33,078 bases of DNA from an uncultured Colwellia sp. (GCA_913063325.1 CAJXYE010000056.1:1-33078), one strand, 5' to 3'; shown: positions 17,862 through 26,544, numbered from the stretch's first letter. A program made the numbers and translations. Notes: generated from the letters alone by a model not told the origin.

Positions 17862-18912
17862 TAAAACGTGATGTTAATTTATTATCATTGAGGCTAGCTA
17901 ATATTCGCTGAAAGCTTGCTAAGCGTGCAGGGGGGATCTCTTCACTCTTTCCTGCGGCTACTAATGCACACCCAGGATCTGCTTGATGTTTACAATCTCT
18001 AAACTTGCATAAACCAAGAAATTTGGAAAACTCTATAAAACCATGGCAAACTTGTTCTGGTGTTAAATGCCATAAACCAAATTCACGAATACCCGGTGAG
18101 TCAATTAAATCCCCCCCGTCATTAAAATGGTATAAGCGTGCTACAGTCGTGGTGTGTTGACCCAAACCTGAGTTGTCAGAGACTTCTTTTGTTAATATTC
18201 CTAAATCAGGCATGAGTGCATTAACTAAGGTTGATTTTCCAACACCGGATTGACCAACAAAAATACTGGTATGCTGTGCAAGTTGAACTTTTAGTTCACT
18301 AATGCCATCGCGGGACTTACTACTTGCGTAAAGTACTTGGTAACCAATATCTTGATAAATCTTCAATTGCTTGGCTATTTTACTTTGCTCGTCAGCACTT
18401 ATAGTGTCTAACAAATCTGTTTTGTTTAATACAATAACCGGCGTAATACCTGTTTGTTCTGCTGCAACTAAGTAGCGGTCAATAATATCGCTGTTAAAAA
18501 CTGGTAACACTGAAGAAACAATGAGAATTTGACTGATATTAGCCGCAATAGGCTTAACACCATCATAAACATCAGGTCGACTTAATACCGAACCTCGTTC
18601 ATGTACTGCTTCAATTATGCCGGTGATACTGTGTTGAGTCTCTTTGCCGAGTCGCCACAAGACTTTATCCCCACAGACAAGTGAGGCGATGGAACGGCGT
18701 AAATTACAGCGATATATTTCACCTAGCTCGCTTTCTACATCGGCATGCTGTCCGAAGCGACTGATAATAACGCCTTGCTGGGGGGCTCCTAATTGATCAT
18801 CATCCCATTGCACTTTATCTTTACTTTTAGTGCTTTTGCCTTGCAATTTTTTATCATGATTCGCTTTAATGCGTCTTTGCTGACCTTTGGTCAGTTTTTT
18901 TACCTTAGCCAC
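17854..18912 (-). CDS. rsgA: Small ribosomal subunit biogenesis GTPase RsgA
   Basis: A 352-residue circularly permuted GTPase that binds 30S subunits late in their assembly. Motifs occur in the permuted order: NKTD (163-166), GQSGVGKS (220-227), then DSPG (271-274). An OB fold precedes them and a zinc-binding tail follows (Cys302, Cys307, His309, Cys315). The basic N terminus [15 protein letters not shown] is characteristic. The start is a GTG at 18912; it fits family N termini though its ribosome binding site is weak. It diverges from orn and overlaps psd, as in E. coli. Confidence 0.96.
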   Translation of the reverse strand: MAKVKKLTKGQQRRIKANHDKKLQGKSTKSKDKVQWDDDQLGAPQQGVIISRFGQHADVESELGEIYRCNLRRSIASLVCGDKVLWRLGKETQHSITGIIEAVHERGSVLSRPDVYDGVKPIAANISQILIVSSVLPVFNSDIIDRYLVAAEQTGITPVIVLNKTDLLDTISADEQSKIAKQLKIYQDIGYQVLYASSKSRDGISELKVQLAQHTSIFVGQSGVGKSTLVNALMPDLGILTKEVSDNSGLGQHTTTVARLYHFNDGGDLIDSPGIREFGLWHLTPEQVCHGFIEFSKFLGLCKFRDCKHQADPGCALVAAGKSEEIPPARLASFQRILASLNDNKLTSRFND

Positions 18913-18952
18913 GTGACTTATTCATACGATTTTATTTGATCCAACATTTAAT

Positions 18953-18980
18953 TTGACCCGATTCGGTTCTGGCGTATTAT
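18953..18980 (+). promoter_or_regulatory. Candidate sigma70 promoter for orn
   Basis: TTGACC (18953-18958) and TATTAT (18975-18980) are separated by 16 bases, giving a start near 18987 and a leader of about 40 bases. An overlapping TATACT (18978-18983) is an alternative -10 with longer spacing. Confidence 0.6.
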
Positions 18981-19027
18981 ACTAACAATTATATACGAAT
19001 GCTTGTGCATTTTTTTAAGGGAAGTTT

Positions 19028-19573
19028 ATGGCGGGTAATGACAGTAATTTAATTTGGCTTGATCTAGAAATGACAGGGCTAGAGCCAGCGGAGGATGTTA
19101 TTTTGGAAATTGCTATCATTATTACTGATAGCAATTTGAATGTTTTAGCGCAAGGGCCTATATTTGCCATTAGTCAAAACGATGATGTGCTAGATAATAT
19201 GAGTCAGTGGTGTATTGAACATCATGGGAAGTCTGGATTAACGCAACGCTGTCGAGACAGTCAAATCAGCCTAACTCAAGCAACTGAGCAAAGTTTAGCC
19301 TTTGTACAAGAGTGGGTACCGCAGGGTAAGTCACCTATGTGCGGCAATAGTATTGGTCAAGATAGACGTTTTATTAATAAATATATGCCGGACTTTGAAG
19401 ATCATTTCCATTACCGTAATCTAGATGTCAGCACTATAAAAGAGCTAGCTAGGCGTTGGAAGCCAGAAGTTCTTGAATCGGTTGTTAAAACAGGCGCACA
19501 TTTAGCCCTAGACGATATTAAAGAATCTATTGCGGAATTAAAAGTTTATAGAGAACTCTTCTTCAAATTATAG
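19028..19573 (+). CDS. orn: Oligoribonuclease
   Basis: A 181-residue DEDDh 3'-5' exonuclease that degrades dinucleotides and very short RNAs to mononucleotides, including pGpG from c-di-GMP breakdown. The first acidic pair is in [10 protein letters not shown] (Asp12, Glu14); [11 protein letters not shown] and [12 protein letters not shown] carry the remaining catalytic residues. AAGGGAAG precedes the ATG. It diverges from rsgA, the usual order. The pGpG role is relevant because several c-di-GMP genes lie a few kilobases downstream, though linkage is probably coincidental. Confidence 0.97.
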   Translation: MAGNDSNLIWLDLEMTGLEPAEDVILEIAIIITDSNLNVLAQGPIFAISQNDDVLDNMSQWCIEHHGKSGLTQRCRDSQISLTQATEQSLAFVQEWVPQGKSPMCGNSIGQDRRFINKYMPDFEDHFHYRNLDVSTIKELARRWKPEVLESVVKTGAHLALDDIKESIAELKVYRELFFKL

Positions 19574-19617
19574 CTTGAATGTTAATATTTTTAACACCAA
19601 AGCTATAGTTCATTTAA

Positions 19618-19651
19618 GGCATGAGAATAGTGAAATCGTTATTTTCATGCC
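19618..19651 (+). terminator. Hairpin between orn and the DUF885 gene
   Basis: GGCATGAGAATA and TATTTTCATGCC pair over 12 positions with one G-U. The following sequence has only a broken T-run (CTATTTTG), so termination is plausible but not certain. Confidence 0.45.
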
Positions 19652-19674
19652 CCTAGCTATTTTGAGTCAATTCA

Positions 19675-21465
19675 ATGAAAAATTTCGCCACTTATCTAGT
19701 GTTTTTACTGATTAATATCGGTCTAATAAATTACAGCTACGCCTCTAACTCAGTAGTTAAGAGTATTAGTGAAGATCAGAAACTAGCAAATATTATCGAA
19801 ACTCATGAAGCGTTTTATTTAGCATCAAACCCATTTAATCAGCCAGATGTATTAAGTAATAATGCTAAATTACCTGACCTATCAGCCGATTTTTTGTTGG
19901 CGCAATATCAAAAACGCTTGGCTATATATCAACAGTTAATTGCCTTAGATAATGAAAAGTTAACACAAGAGAATCAGATCAATTTTTCGGTACTTTCCTA
20001 TAGTTTAAAAAATCAGTTAGATAATTATACCAATAAAGAACACTATATGCCGCTCACGGCCGAGTCTGGCTTTCACGTTTGGATAGCAAATATTTCAAAA
20101 CAAGTCGATTTTAAAACGGTTGACGATTATCAAGATTACTTATCACGTTTAGCTGCGTTACCACGTTATTTCTCACAACAAATGTATTGGATGAAAGAAG
20201 GGCTTAAAGAGAAAATAAGTCAGCCTAAAGTTGTGCTGGAAGGTTTTGAACAGTCAATCTTAGCGTATGTCAAAGAAGATGTAACACAGAGTGGCTACTA
20301 CAAACCTTTTAATAATATGTCAGATTTTATTAACCCAAATGAAAAGAAAAATCTCCAGCGAAAAGCCAAACAACTGCTAAAAACAAAAGTTATGCCAGCC
20401 TATAAAGCTTATTATGACTTTATGGTTAATGAATATCAGCCAAATGCCCGTGACAATATTGCTGCAAGCTCTTTACCTAATGGTAAAAAATATTATCAAA
20501 ATAGGTTAGCGCATTATACCACCTTGCCTATGACTGCAGCGCAAGTGCATAAGCAAGGTCTGGCAGAAGTAAAACGTATACGAGCTGAAATGGACGAGGT
20601 AATCAAACAAGTTAACTTTGATGGGAGTTTTAGTGAGTTTGTCCAGTTTTTACGTACCGACCCTCAATTTTATGCCTCTACACCAACAGAACTATTAAAA
20701 GAAGCTTCGTTTATTGCTAAGAAAATGGATGCTAAGTTGCCTAAGTTATTTAAGACATTACCACGAACGCCTTATGGTGTTATGGCAGTGCCTGCGAATA
20801 TAGCCCCTAAATATACAACGGGGCGTTATGCCGGGTCATCAAGAGATGATCAACCAGGAAATTACTGGGTCAATACCTATAGGCTTGACCGTAGACCGCT
20901 TTATGTTTTAACTGCCCTGACTTTACATGAAGCAGTACCTGGGCATCACTTACAAATATCATTAGCAAAAGAAATGAGTAATGTCGCTAAGTTTAGAAAT
21001 AGAACTTATATTTCGGCTTTTGGTGAAGGCTGGGGTTTGTATTCAGAGTACTTAGGAATTGAAGCGGGTATGTATGATGACCCTTATCATAACTTTGGCC
21101 GTTTAACTTATGAAATGTGGCGCGCCTGTCGATTAGTCGTTGATACCGGAATGCATACCCAAGGATGGAGTCGTGAGGAGGCAATGGACTTTTTAGCTAG
21201 TAACACTGCATTGTCACTGCACAATGTAAAAACGGAGATAGATCGTTATATCTCATGGCCAGGGCAAGCACTATCTTACAAAATAGGTGAATTAACGATT
21301 AAACGGTTACGAAAAGAGGCTGAAAACATCTTAGGGCAAGATTTTGATTTACGCGATTTTCATGATCAATTACTCAAACATGGTTCAATGCCATTGTCTA
21401 TGTTGGATAATGTAGTAACCGATTATGTTAGCAGTCAAAAAGCACTCGGTAGTAAATTGCAATAA
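19675..21465 (+). CDS. Exported DUF885 family protein, predicted metallohydrolase
   Basis: A 596-residue protein with an N-terminal signal peptide (cleavage near NYSYA, about 23) and a full-length DUF885 domain. The family motif HEAVPGHH (418-425) resembles a zinc-binding HExxxxHH site, and the later GEGWGLYSE probably supplies another ligand. DUF885 proteins are widespread and thought to be peptidase-like; no substrate is established for this one. There is no lipobox Cys, so it is probably a soluble periplasmic or secreted protein. It is transcribed alone, 101 bases after orn, and its 3' end faces the minus-strand riboswitch transcript. Confidence 0.8.
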   Translation: MKNFATYLVFLLINIGLINYSYASNSVVKSISEDQKLANIIETHEAFYLASNPFNQPDVLSNNAKLPDLSADFLLAQYQKRLAIYQQLIALDNEKLTQENQINFSVLSYSLKNQLDNYTNKEHYMPLTAESGFHVWIANISKQVDFKTVDDYQDYLSRLAALPRYFSQQMYWMKEGLKEKISQPKVVLEGFEQSILAYVKEDVTQSGYYKPFNNMSDFINPNEKKNLQRKAKQLLKTKVMPAYKAYYDFMVNEYQPNARDNIAASSLPNGKKYYQNRLAHYTTLPMTAAQVHKQGLAEVKRIRAEMDEVIKQVNFDGSFSEFVQFLRTDPQFYASTPTELLKEASFIAKKMDAKLPKLFKTLPRTPYGVMAVPANIAPKYTTGRYAGSSRDDQPGNYWVNTYRLDRRPLYVLTALTLHEAVPGHHLQISLAKEMSNVAKFRNRTYISAFGEGWGLYSEYLGIEAGMYDDPYHNFGRLTYEMWRACRLVVDTGMHTQGWSREEAMDFLASNTALSLHNVKTEIDRYISWPGQALSYKIGELTIKRLRKEAENILGQDFDLRDFHDQLLKHGSMPLSMLDNVVTDYVSSQKALGSKLQ

Positions 21466-21514
21466 TTTATTTTGCTAATAGCCAGATGTAGAAATGTCTG
21501 TGTTTGGCTCGAGG

Positions 21515-21841
21515 TAATACCAATTTGATTAAATTTCTTTCCTACTCAGAGCTACATTGTTGAGCTTAGATCAAACAAAATTTGTTAAACATAGTTATTA
21601 TATATTTAGTTAATATGGTGACGTTATCAGTTTAACAATGAGCTCCCAAGGGCGAGTATCTAATAAAAGGTAAAGGCTTATATGCGGTGTTATTGATTTT
21701 GACAAGGACGCTACACGGATGTAGCTTCTTAGAGAATGCAGGAGCATATTCTCCTGAATAACCATTCTCATCAATCAATGCCTTGCCTTTAAGCCTTTTA
21801 ATTCTCGCTGAGTGGGAAAGAACTTAATTAACTTGGTATAA
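21515..21841. mobile_element. MITE-like element with imperfect terminal inverted repeats
   Basis: The left end (21515-21554) and the reverse complement of the right end (about 21805-21841) agree at roughly 28 of 35 positions, sharing ATACCAA, ATTAA, CTTTCC and ACTCAG. The roughly 330-bp interior carries no transposase. It holds a GCTACA/TGTAGC hairpin (21710-21725) and a nested structure in which GAGAATG pairs with CATTCTC around an inner AGGAG/CTCCT stem (21732-21769). A flanking TA could be a target duplication. The left end is nearly identical to 66-106. Seen directly; the mobile-element label is inferred. Confidence 0.6.
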
Positions 21842-21931
21842 TTTTAGGTCGCAATAATAATCGTTGATTTTGGGCCAGATGATAAGGCAATACAATCGGA
21901 AAATAGTTAAACTAAGGGGGAGGGGCCACGC

Positions 21932-21987
21932 AAAGAAAACGGAAGAAACAGATAGTGAATTATCGAATGAAGATAAGCCCCCACTAT
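21932..21987 (-). terminator. Terminator-like hairpin following the riboswitch aptamer
   Basis: On the minus strand ATAGTG (21987-21982) pairs with CACTAT (21957-21952), and inside it TTATC pairs with GATAA. The hairpin is followed by a T-rich stretch down to 21932. It starts 11 bases after the aptamer ends, where a transcriptional expression platform would lie. A G-run in the loop side could instead pair with a C-rich stretch at 21917-21926. Confidence 0.55.
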
Positions 21988-21997
21988 ATCTAAATTT

Positions 21998-22068
21998 GGC
22001 AGTCCCGCTATCATAGGTTTCCCGTTAGACCGGTAACTTTGCGTCTCTAACTTTCATTAGATTTGCCC
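21998..22068 (-). promoter_or_regulatory. Cyclic-di-GMP class I (GEMM-I) riboswitch aptamer
   Basis: Read on the minus strand, this 71-base stretch carries the GEMM-I landmarks in order. GGGCAAA is followed by a helix TCTAA/TTAGA closed by a GAAA tetraloop region. Then come GACGCAAAG, ACCGGTCTAA (tetraloop-receptor side), a short GG/CC stem, and TATGATAGCGGG ending in CTGCC. GGCA at the 5' end can pair with TGCC at the 3' end. The bases expected to contact c-di-GMP (the G in GGGC, the A in GCAAAG, the C in TGCC) are present. It has its own promoter and terminator-like hairpin but no evident gene downstream. No covariance search was run. Confidence 0.82.
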
Positions 22069-22095
22069 TTATTAAGCGTCAAGCTCAATCCCATC

Positions 22096-22123
22096 ATTAT
22101 AGGATTAATTTTATAAATGTAAA
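22096..22123 (-). promoter_or_regulatory. Sigma70-type promoter of the riboswitch transcript
   Basis: On the minus strand TTTACA (22123-22118) and a perfect TATAAT (22101-22096) are separated by 16 bases. Transcription would begin near 22089, about 20 bases before the aptamer, so the riboswitch would be made as an independent short RNA. Confidence 0.7.
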
Positions 22124-22132
22124 CAGAAAAGA

Positions 22133-22165
22133 CTACTTTTGTTTACCTTTATAAGGTAAAAGTAG
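22133..22165. repeat. Inverted repeat in the leader of the TPR/GGDEF gene
   Basis: CTACTTTT and AAAAGTAG (22133-22140 and 22158-22165) form an eight-base stem; inner GTTTACC/GGTAAA can extend it. On the minus strand it is followed by a T-rich stretch and lies just upstream of the riboswitch promoter, so it might insulate that promoter. Confidence 0.5.
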
Positions 22166-22173
22166 TAATAGGT

Positions 22174-22204
22174 AACCTTGAATTATGTTCAAGGTTTTGT
22201 TTTT
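22174..22204 (+). terminator. Intrinsic-terminator-like hairpin upstream of the TPR/GGDEF gene
   Basis: AACCTTGAA and TTCAAGGTT (22174-22182 and 22188-22196) form a perfect nine-base stem with a five-base loop, followed by TTGTTTTT. It ends only 20 bases before the gene's start, so it may be an attenuator in the leader. Confidence 0.65.
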
Positions 22205-22224
22205 CAATAACTAATGGTTTAAGT

Positions 22225-24174
22225 ATGTCGAAAGTAGGGGAGGGGGTGTTCATTATTTTTGTTTTAAAAGTACTTTTATTGTCTTTTCTTACCGTAGTTC
22301 CTGCCTTTGCACTGACTCCGTCTGAGCAGGTTGTGCTCAGTAATAAAGTGCAAAATCTTTTAAAAGTAGATACTGAAATAGTAGATACAGATAAAGTGAA
22401 GTTCCTATCGGAAAAAATAATCAATAATCGACAGCACTACTCAAATAATATTCTAGCTAAAGTTTATTTACTCTCCGCAAGGGTTGCTAGCGACGCAGGT
22501 AACATTAATAAAGCTTTTGAATATGCTCAAGAGGGGGTGGCAGTTAATAGTATTGATAAGAAAATTAATTTAGCCTTATTATTAGAATTAGCAGACGTTT
22601 ATATTGCGAATAAAGACTATCAATCACTTTTAGCTTTGGCTCAAGTAGCAGTGAAAAAGAGTGAGGTCAGCAATAGTATTAAGTATCAATTGCTTTCACT
22701 AAGTTATCGCAGTGTTGCTTTTGCATTGCTAGGAAAGCACAAACAGGCTTTAACTGATCTCCAGAAAGTTGAACAAGGTATCAGCAGTAGTGAGTTGACC
22801 GAACATATTGAGTTACTGACTATTTTAGCGTTGGCATATCACCATTTAGGTGACTATCAAACATCACGGATAATGCAGTTAAAAATATTAAAATTAAGTG
22901 TCGAAATGGGGCGCAAAAGAAATATTGCTCAAATCTATTTATACCTAGGGTATGCTTATATGCACTTACTGCGTCTGGATGATGCCTATAATGCCTTTTG
23001 GCAGTCTAAAAAATATGCGGAGAATATGAAGGCATTTATTCATATTGCCCATGCAAATAAAGGGCTTGGTATTATTTTGATAAAACAAAAACAATATCAT
23101 GAAGCATTTTCACCATTGCAACAATCAATTGAAATATTTAGCAAAAAAAATATGCAGGCCGACCTAATCGAGTCTTCTGTTGCTCTGGCAAGCGCGAAAC
23201 TAAAAATTGACCAAAGCATTGAAGGCTATGCTTTATTAACCGAAGTTATAAAGCTTCTTGATGGTAAGGATATTTCGTTAAGGTATGCTGGTTTTTATCG
23301 AATGGTTGCTGAAATGCACTTTGCGAAAAAAAATTATCAAGTCGCTTATCGCTGGGGCAAAAAACATAGTGAAATATTGATCGATAAACTTGATATGAAT
23401 AAAATATCTTCCAGTATTTCACCAGACTTGTCTCAGTTGTTTTCCAGTCAGGAAACTCAAGTAGAGCCCATTGAAGAATCGAAAAAACTTGCCGTTAAAT
23501 TGGCCGAAAGCAGTGAACTCTCTATTAGCTTTGTTGGGAAGTATCAAAAGCAGCGTTTTATTATTATTAGCTTAGCGGCATTAATCTGTTTATTACTTAT
23601 TACTTTCGTTGGCATATTTTTGAGGTTAAGAGCCGATAAAATAAACCTAGCTTATGAGGAAATAGAAAAGCCAAGTTATGTCATGGCCTCTCCGGTAAAA
23701 ACAAAATTCGATTATCAATTGGCCTTTAAAAAAGCCAGGGGATTTCAGTATCCTTTGACTGTTGGCTATCTTGTTATTGATAATTGGCAAGAGCTGACTT
23801 TTCACTTTAATAATAAGACTATGAACGAGGTGACTAAAGATATAGCCAGCGTTATCAATGAGCAGATAACGGAGTTCGACTATGCAGGCTTGCTCAATGA
23901 CGGTGAGTACTTATTGTTATTTGAGCATCAAAATAACCAAGACGTTAGTGTAAAAATAGACAAGTTACTACAAGCTGTAAACTCTCGAGCTTTTGCCAGT
24001 TTAGGGGGCTTTTCTGTATCGATGAAGAGCTGTGTAAATACACCTAACTTTAAAGATATAGATCCGTATCTATTTTTGGCACGCATTGCTGAATCTGTTA
24101 ATATATACCCAAGCAACATGAAGAAGCAGGATTCAGCTGGAATTAAAAACGTATTTACGCAAGGCTTTGATTGA
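22225..24174 (+). CDS. Exported TPR protein with membrane helix and degenerate GGDEF domain
   Basis: A 649-residue protein: an N-terminal signal peptide (to about PAFA, 29), a periplasmic array of TPR-like helices (about 60-400; AYHHLGDYQTSR and YLGYAYMHLLRLDDAYNAF are typical), one membrane helix (about 443-467) and a cytosolic domain with a diguanylate-cyclase fold. Where active cyclases have GGDEF, this one has NDGEY (558-562), so it is predicted inactive and perhaps a c-di-GMP sensor or scaffold. A GTG at 22246, preceded by AGGGGAGGGG, could be the real start. It is the first of three co-directional genes and is preceded by leader hairpins and the divergent riboswitch. Confidence 0.8.
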   Translation: MSKVGEGVFIIFVLKVLLLSFLTVVPAFALTPSEQVVLSNKVQNLLKVDTEIVDTDKVKFLSEKIINNRQHYSNNILAKVYLLSARVASDAGNINKAFEYAQEGVAVNSIDKKINLALLLELADVYIANKDYQSLLALAQVAVKKSEVSNSIKYQLLSLSYRSVAFALLGKHKQALTDLQKVEQGISSSELTEHIELLTILALAYHHLGDYQTSRIMQLKILKLSVEMGRKRNIAQIYLYLGYAYMHLLRLDDAYNAFWQSKKYAENMKAFIHIAHANKGLGIILIKQKQYHEAFSPLQQSIEIFSKKNMQADLIESSVALASAKLKIDQSIEGYALLTEVIKLLDGKDISLRYAGFYRMVAEMHFAKKNYQVAYRWGKKHSEILIDKLDMNKISSSISPDLSQLFSSQETQVEPIEESKKLAVKLAESSELSISFVGKYQKQRFIIISLAALICLLLITFVGIFLRLRADKINLAYEEIEKPSYVMASPVKTKFDYQLAFKKARGFQYPLTVGYLVIDNWQELTFHFNNKTMNEVTKDIASVINEQITEFDYAGLLNDGEYLLLFEHQNNQDVSVKIDKLLQAVNSRAFASLGGFSVSMKSCVNTPNFKDIDPYLFLARIAESVNIYPSNMKKQDSAGIKNVFTQGFD

Positions 24175-24284
24175 ATAAAATGGTCGTTCCATTATCGAAA
24201 TCAATAACGCAGTATAAATCGTTTTTAAACCATCCTGAAACTAGCATCTTCATATCGCTTGGGTATAGAACAAGTTAATTCACC

Positions 24285-24296
24285 TAAGGTACCTTA
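24285..24296. repeat. Palindrome overlapping a ribosome binding site
   Basis: TAAGGTACCTTA is a perfect 12-base palindrome ending directly before ATG 24297; its AAGG is also the ribosome binding site. Related words (TACCTTAAGG, CTTAAGGTA) recur at 24826-24845 at the end of the same gene. A protein-binding or translational control role is possible; chance cannot be excluded. Confidence 0.45.
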
Positions 24297-24833
24297 ATGT
24301 TTTTTGTTTTAGCTATAGCTTTAGTTTTTGTCGTCATCAGTGTTTACTTCTTCTTTCGTGTAGAAAAACTGCAAAGAAAGCTAATCACCCAGCAACGAGA
24401 AAGCTTAACAACGCGTCAAGAGAATAAGTTGTTAGTTGAATCGATGACACTTGTCGCTACGCGTGAGCAGGAATTTTCCAAAGCAAGATTAGTACGCTTA
24501 AAAACATATGCTCAAAAAAATGAGCATACTCAGCTTCTAATGCATACTGAATTGATCAGCCCATTAATTAATAATTACAGTATTATTTTTAAGGAATGCT
24601 TGAAAGGAAAAGGTCGACTTAAAGCTATTTGCCAGAAGTGTTTTGAAAATCAAGACAGTGCAGCTTATAAAAAATTTGTTGCTTTGATCGTCACAAGTGA
24701 TAAGCAATTAAAACGTTATTGGTCTAGTAATAACTTGAATGGTTTTCTTTTTCTCGTTGATGCCCTGTTAACATTTGAAGAGCAGAATACTAATGTGTTA
24801 ACTACAGATAAAAAAAATATTTGTGTACCTTAA
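24297..24833 (+). CDS. Hypothetical membrane-anchored coiled-coil protein
   Basis: A 178-residue protein I do not recognise. It has one N-terminal membrane helix (about 2-20), a charged probable coiled coil (about 22-75) and a soluble helical C-terminal part containing Cys101 and a CxxC pair (Cys112, Cys115). The start is supported by AAGG seven bases upstream. It lies between the TPR/degenerate-GGDEF gene and the degenerate GGDEF-EAL gene with gaps of 122 and about 97 bases, so it may belong to the same signalling unit. No function is proposed. Confidence 0.75.
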   Translation: MFFVLAIALVFVVISVYFFFRVEKLQRKLITQQRESLTTRQENKLLVESMTLVATREQEFSKARLVRLKTYAQKNEHTQLLMHTELISPLINNYSIIFKECLKGKGRLKAICQKCFENQDSAAYKKFVALIVTSDKQLKRYWSSNNLNGFLFLVDALLTFEEQNTNVLTTDKKNICVP

Positions 24834-24848
24834 GGTCTTAAGGTAATA

Positions 24849-24884
24849 CTTTTGTATTTCTGTACAAAAGGTTATATTTTTATT
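24849..24884 (+). terminator. Hairpin between the hypothetical gene and the GGDEF-EAL gene
   Basis: CTTTTGTA and TACAAAAG (24849-24856 and 24863-24870) form an eight-base stem followed by a T-rich but interrupted stretch. It could reduce read-through into the next gene; strength is uncertain. Confidence 0.45.
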
Positions 24885-24930
24885 AGGCTTGGGTATAGCC
24901 TTGATAATATTTTCTAGGACAGGGTTAAAT

Positions 24931-26544
24931 ATGAGCCGTTTTACCGCCAAGAATTTTTTATTATTTACGCTCTTTACTGTGATTATTGTGATCTCAGTAG
25001 TCTTCGCACAACTATATAACGACAAATATCCTATTAGCTTAGTCGCCATTGCTTTTTTTGTGGTTGCTATTATTGCTGTTACTATTCTCGCTTTGTTTTC
25101 CACGCAAAAACTATTTCAGAGTACTTCTTTAAATCATGAGAGTGAAACGGTTAGCGCTGAAGAGCTGTTTGCCTATAGCCATGATCCAACAACCAACTTA
25201 CCAACAGCCCAACAAGCGTTAAGAGCATTTGAATTGGCAATGAAGTCTGACAAAGGGCAACGGCATGCGGCGGTAGTTTTCAAACCGATAAATTTTCAAC
25301 ATGTAAATAGCTTTCTGGGTTGCCACAATTCAGACTTACTGCTTTTACAGCTTGCTTACTGCTTACAACAAAAAATCGTAGATAATAGCAGTTTGTTAAG
25401 TTTTAGTTTAAGTTCGCAGCCTATTCGTATTGCTCGGTTACAAAGTCTACAATTTTTGGTGGTTTATAATTTAACGGATAGCCGTTTTGATGATAAAAGT
25501 ATGCTTGACGAATTATGTTGTCAGCTCGCTAATGCTGTGCCTGAAGCTATGAGCTTTAAAAGTTTCTCTCTAAATTTTGAGCTTGCTTTTGGTATTGCCA
25601 TCTCAGGGGAAAATGGTGATAACTTTAATGAAATAGTAGCGCATGCAGGTGATGCCTTGCTCAATGGTATAAAAGTACAGCAACAAGTAAATTATTTTGA
25701 TAACAGTAGTATACTATACAACCAGAAGCAGCTCGCTCGGATGGAGGTATTACGTCAAGATATTAGAGACGACAAGTTGTTTTGTTATTTAAAACCACAA
25801 GTAAATATTAATAATTATAATATCGTCGGCTTTCAATTAAGGATGCATTGGTATGAGGCAAGATCAACTAAGCCATTAGAGCTCTATGACTTTGCTGAAA
25901 TTGCAGAGCATAGTGGCGAATTACACCTTTTGACAAAAAATATGTTAAAAACTGCATTTTCTACTTTAGTCACCTTACATAAGATTGGCGTATATCAGCG
26001 TATTTCAGTGACATTGTCGAGTGAAAGTTTATTTGAAGTGGATTTGGTTGATTACATCGAGAAACAACTGCAAGAGCATAATATTCTAGGTAAATACTTA
26101 ATGGTTGAATTGAGTGAAGCCGTTATGCTCAGTGCCAGTCACCGAGTGAAAGCCATTATAGATCAGTTAAAATCATTGGATGTGAGCATTTGTATCGCTA
26201 ACTTCTCTGGCAGTTATGAATCTTTACGTTATGTGAGGAAAATGGCGATTCACCAACTTAAGGTTGATTGTCAAAAATTAACAAACGATAGTAGTAACCG
26301 AGTAGATAAGGCGATAACTAATGCACTTGTTACCCTAACTCGTAGTATGAAAATTCCCCTTGTAGGTACAGGGATTGACAAACATGAAGCTTCCCAAGCG
26401 TTCATCGCCATGGGCGGGGAGTTAATTCAAGGTAATATCATTCATCCAGGGGTTGTACCTGAAGAAATCGAACTATGGTTAGAAAAGTGGTACTTGCAGC
26501 ATCCTGAATCAATTCCACCTGAAGTTAGACCTTCTATCTATTAA
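24931..26544 (+). CDS. Membrane protein with degenerate GGDEF and degenerate EAL domains
   Basis: A 537-residue protein with two N-terminal membrane helices (about 8-27 and 34-53), a GGDEF-fold region (about 75-250) and an EAL-fold region (about 270-520). Both catalytic signatures are lost: the GGDEF site reads LQSLQF (near 169), the EAL motif reads FQLRMHW (301-307), and the metal-binding DDFG segment reads ANFSGSYESL (from 423). It is therefore predicted to be neither cyclase nor phosphodiesterase, and more likely a receptor, scaffold or regulator, as in other doubly degenerate proteins such as CsrD. ATG 24931 is chosen because AGGG precedes it; the frame is open from TTG 24889. It converges on rraA. 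Confidence 0.82.
   Translation: MSRFTAKNFLLFTLFTVIIVISVVFAQLYNDKYPISLVAIAFFVVAIIAVTILALFSTQKLFQSTSLNHESETVSAEELFAYSHDPTTNLPTAQQALRAFELAMKSDKGQRHAAVVFKPINFQHVNSFLGCHNSDLLLLQLAYCLQQKIVDNSSLLSFSLSSQPIRIARLQSLQFLVVYNLTDSRFDDKSMLDELCCQLANAVPEAMSFKSFSLNFELAFGIAISGENGDNFNEIVAHAGDALLNGIKVQQQVNYFDNSSILYNQKQLARMEVLRQDIRDDKLFCYLKPQVNINNYNIVGFQLRMHWYEARSTKPLELYDFAEIAEHSGELHLLTKNMLKTAFSTLVTLHKIGVYQRISVTLSSESLFEVDLVDYIEKQLQEHNILGKYLMVELSEAVMLSASHRVKAIIDQLKSLDVSICIANFSGSYESLRYVRKMAIHQLKVDCQKLTNDSSNRVDKAITNALVTLTRSMKIPLVGTGIDKHEASQAFIAMGGELIQGNIIHPGVVPEEIELWLEKWYLQHPESIPPEVRPSIY

Noticed and set aside
21610..21771. A 53-codon minus-strand frame inside the MITE-like element, downstream of the riboswitch
   Set aside because: It coincides with the hairpin-rich interior, has no proper ribosome binding site and no recognisable protein features, so it is not called a gene. 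It would become interesting if conserved behind the riboswitch in other genomes.
21998..22068. Riboswitch as a plus-strand control element for the TPR/GGDEF gene
   Set aside because: The GEMM landmarks and the promoter are readable only on the minus strand, pointing away from that gene.
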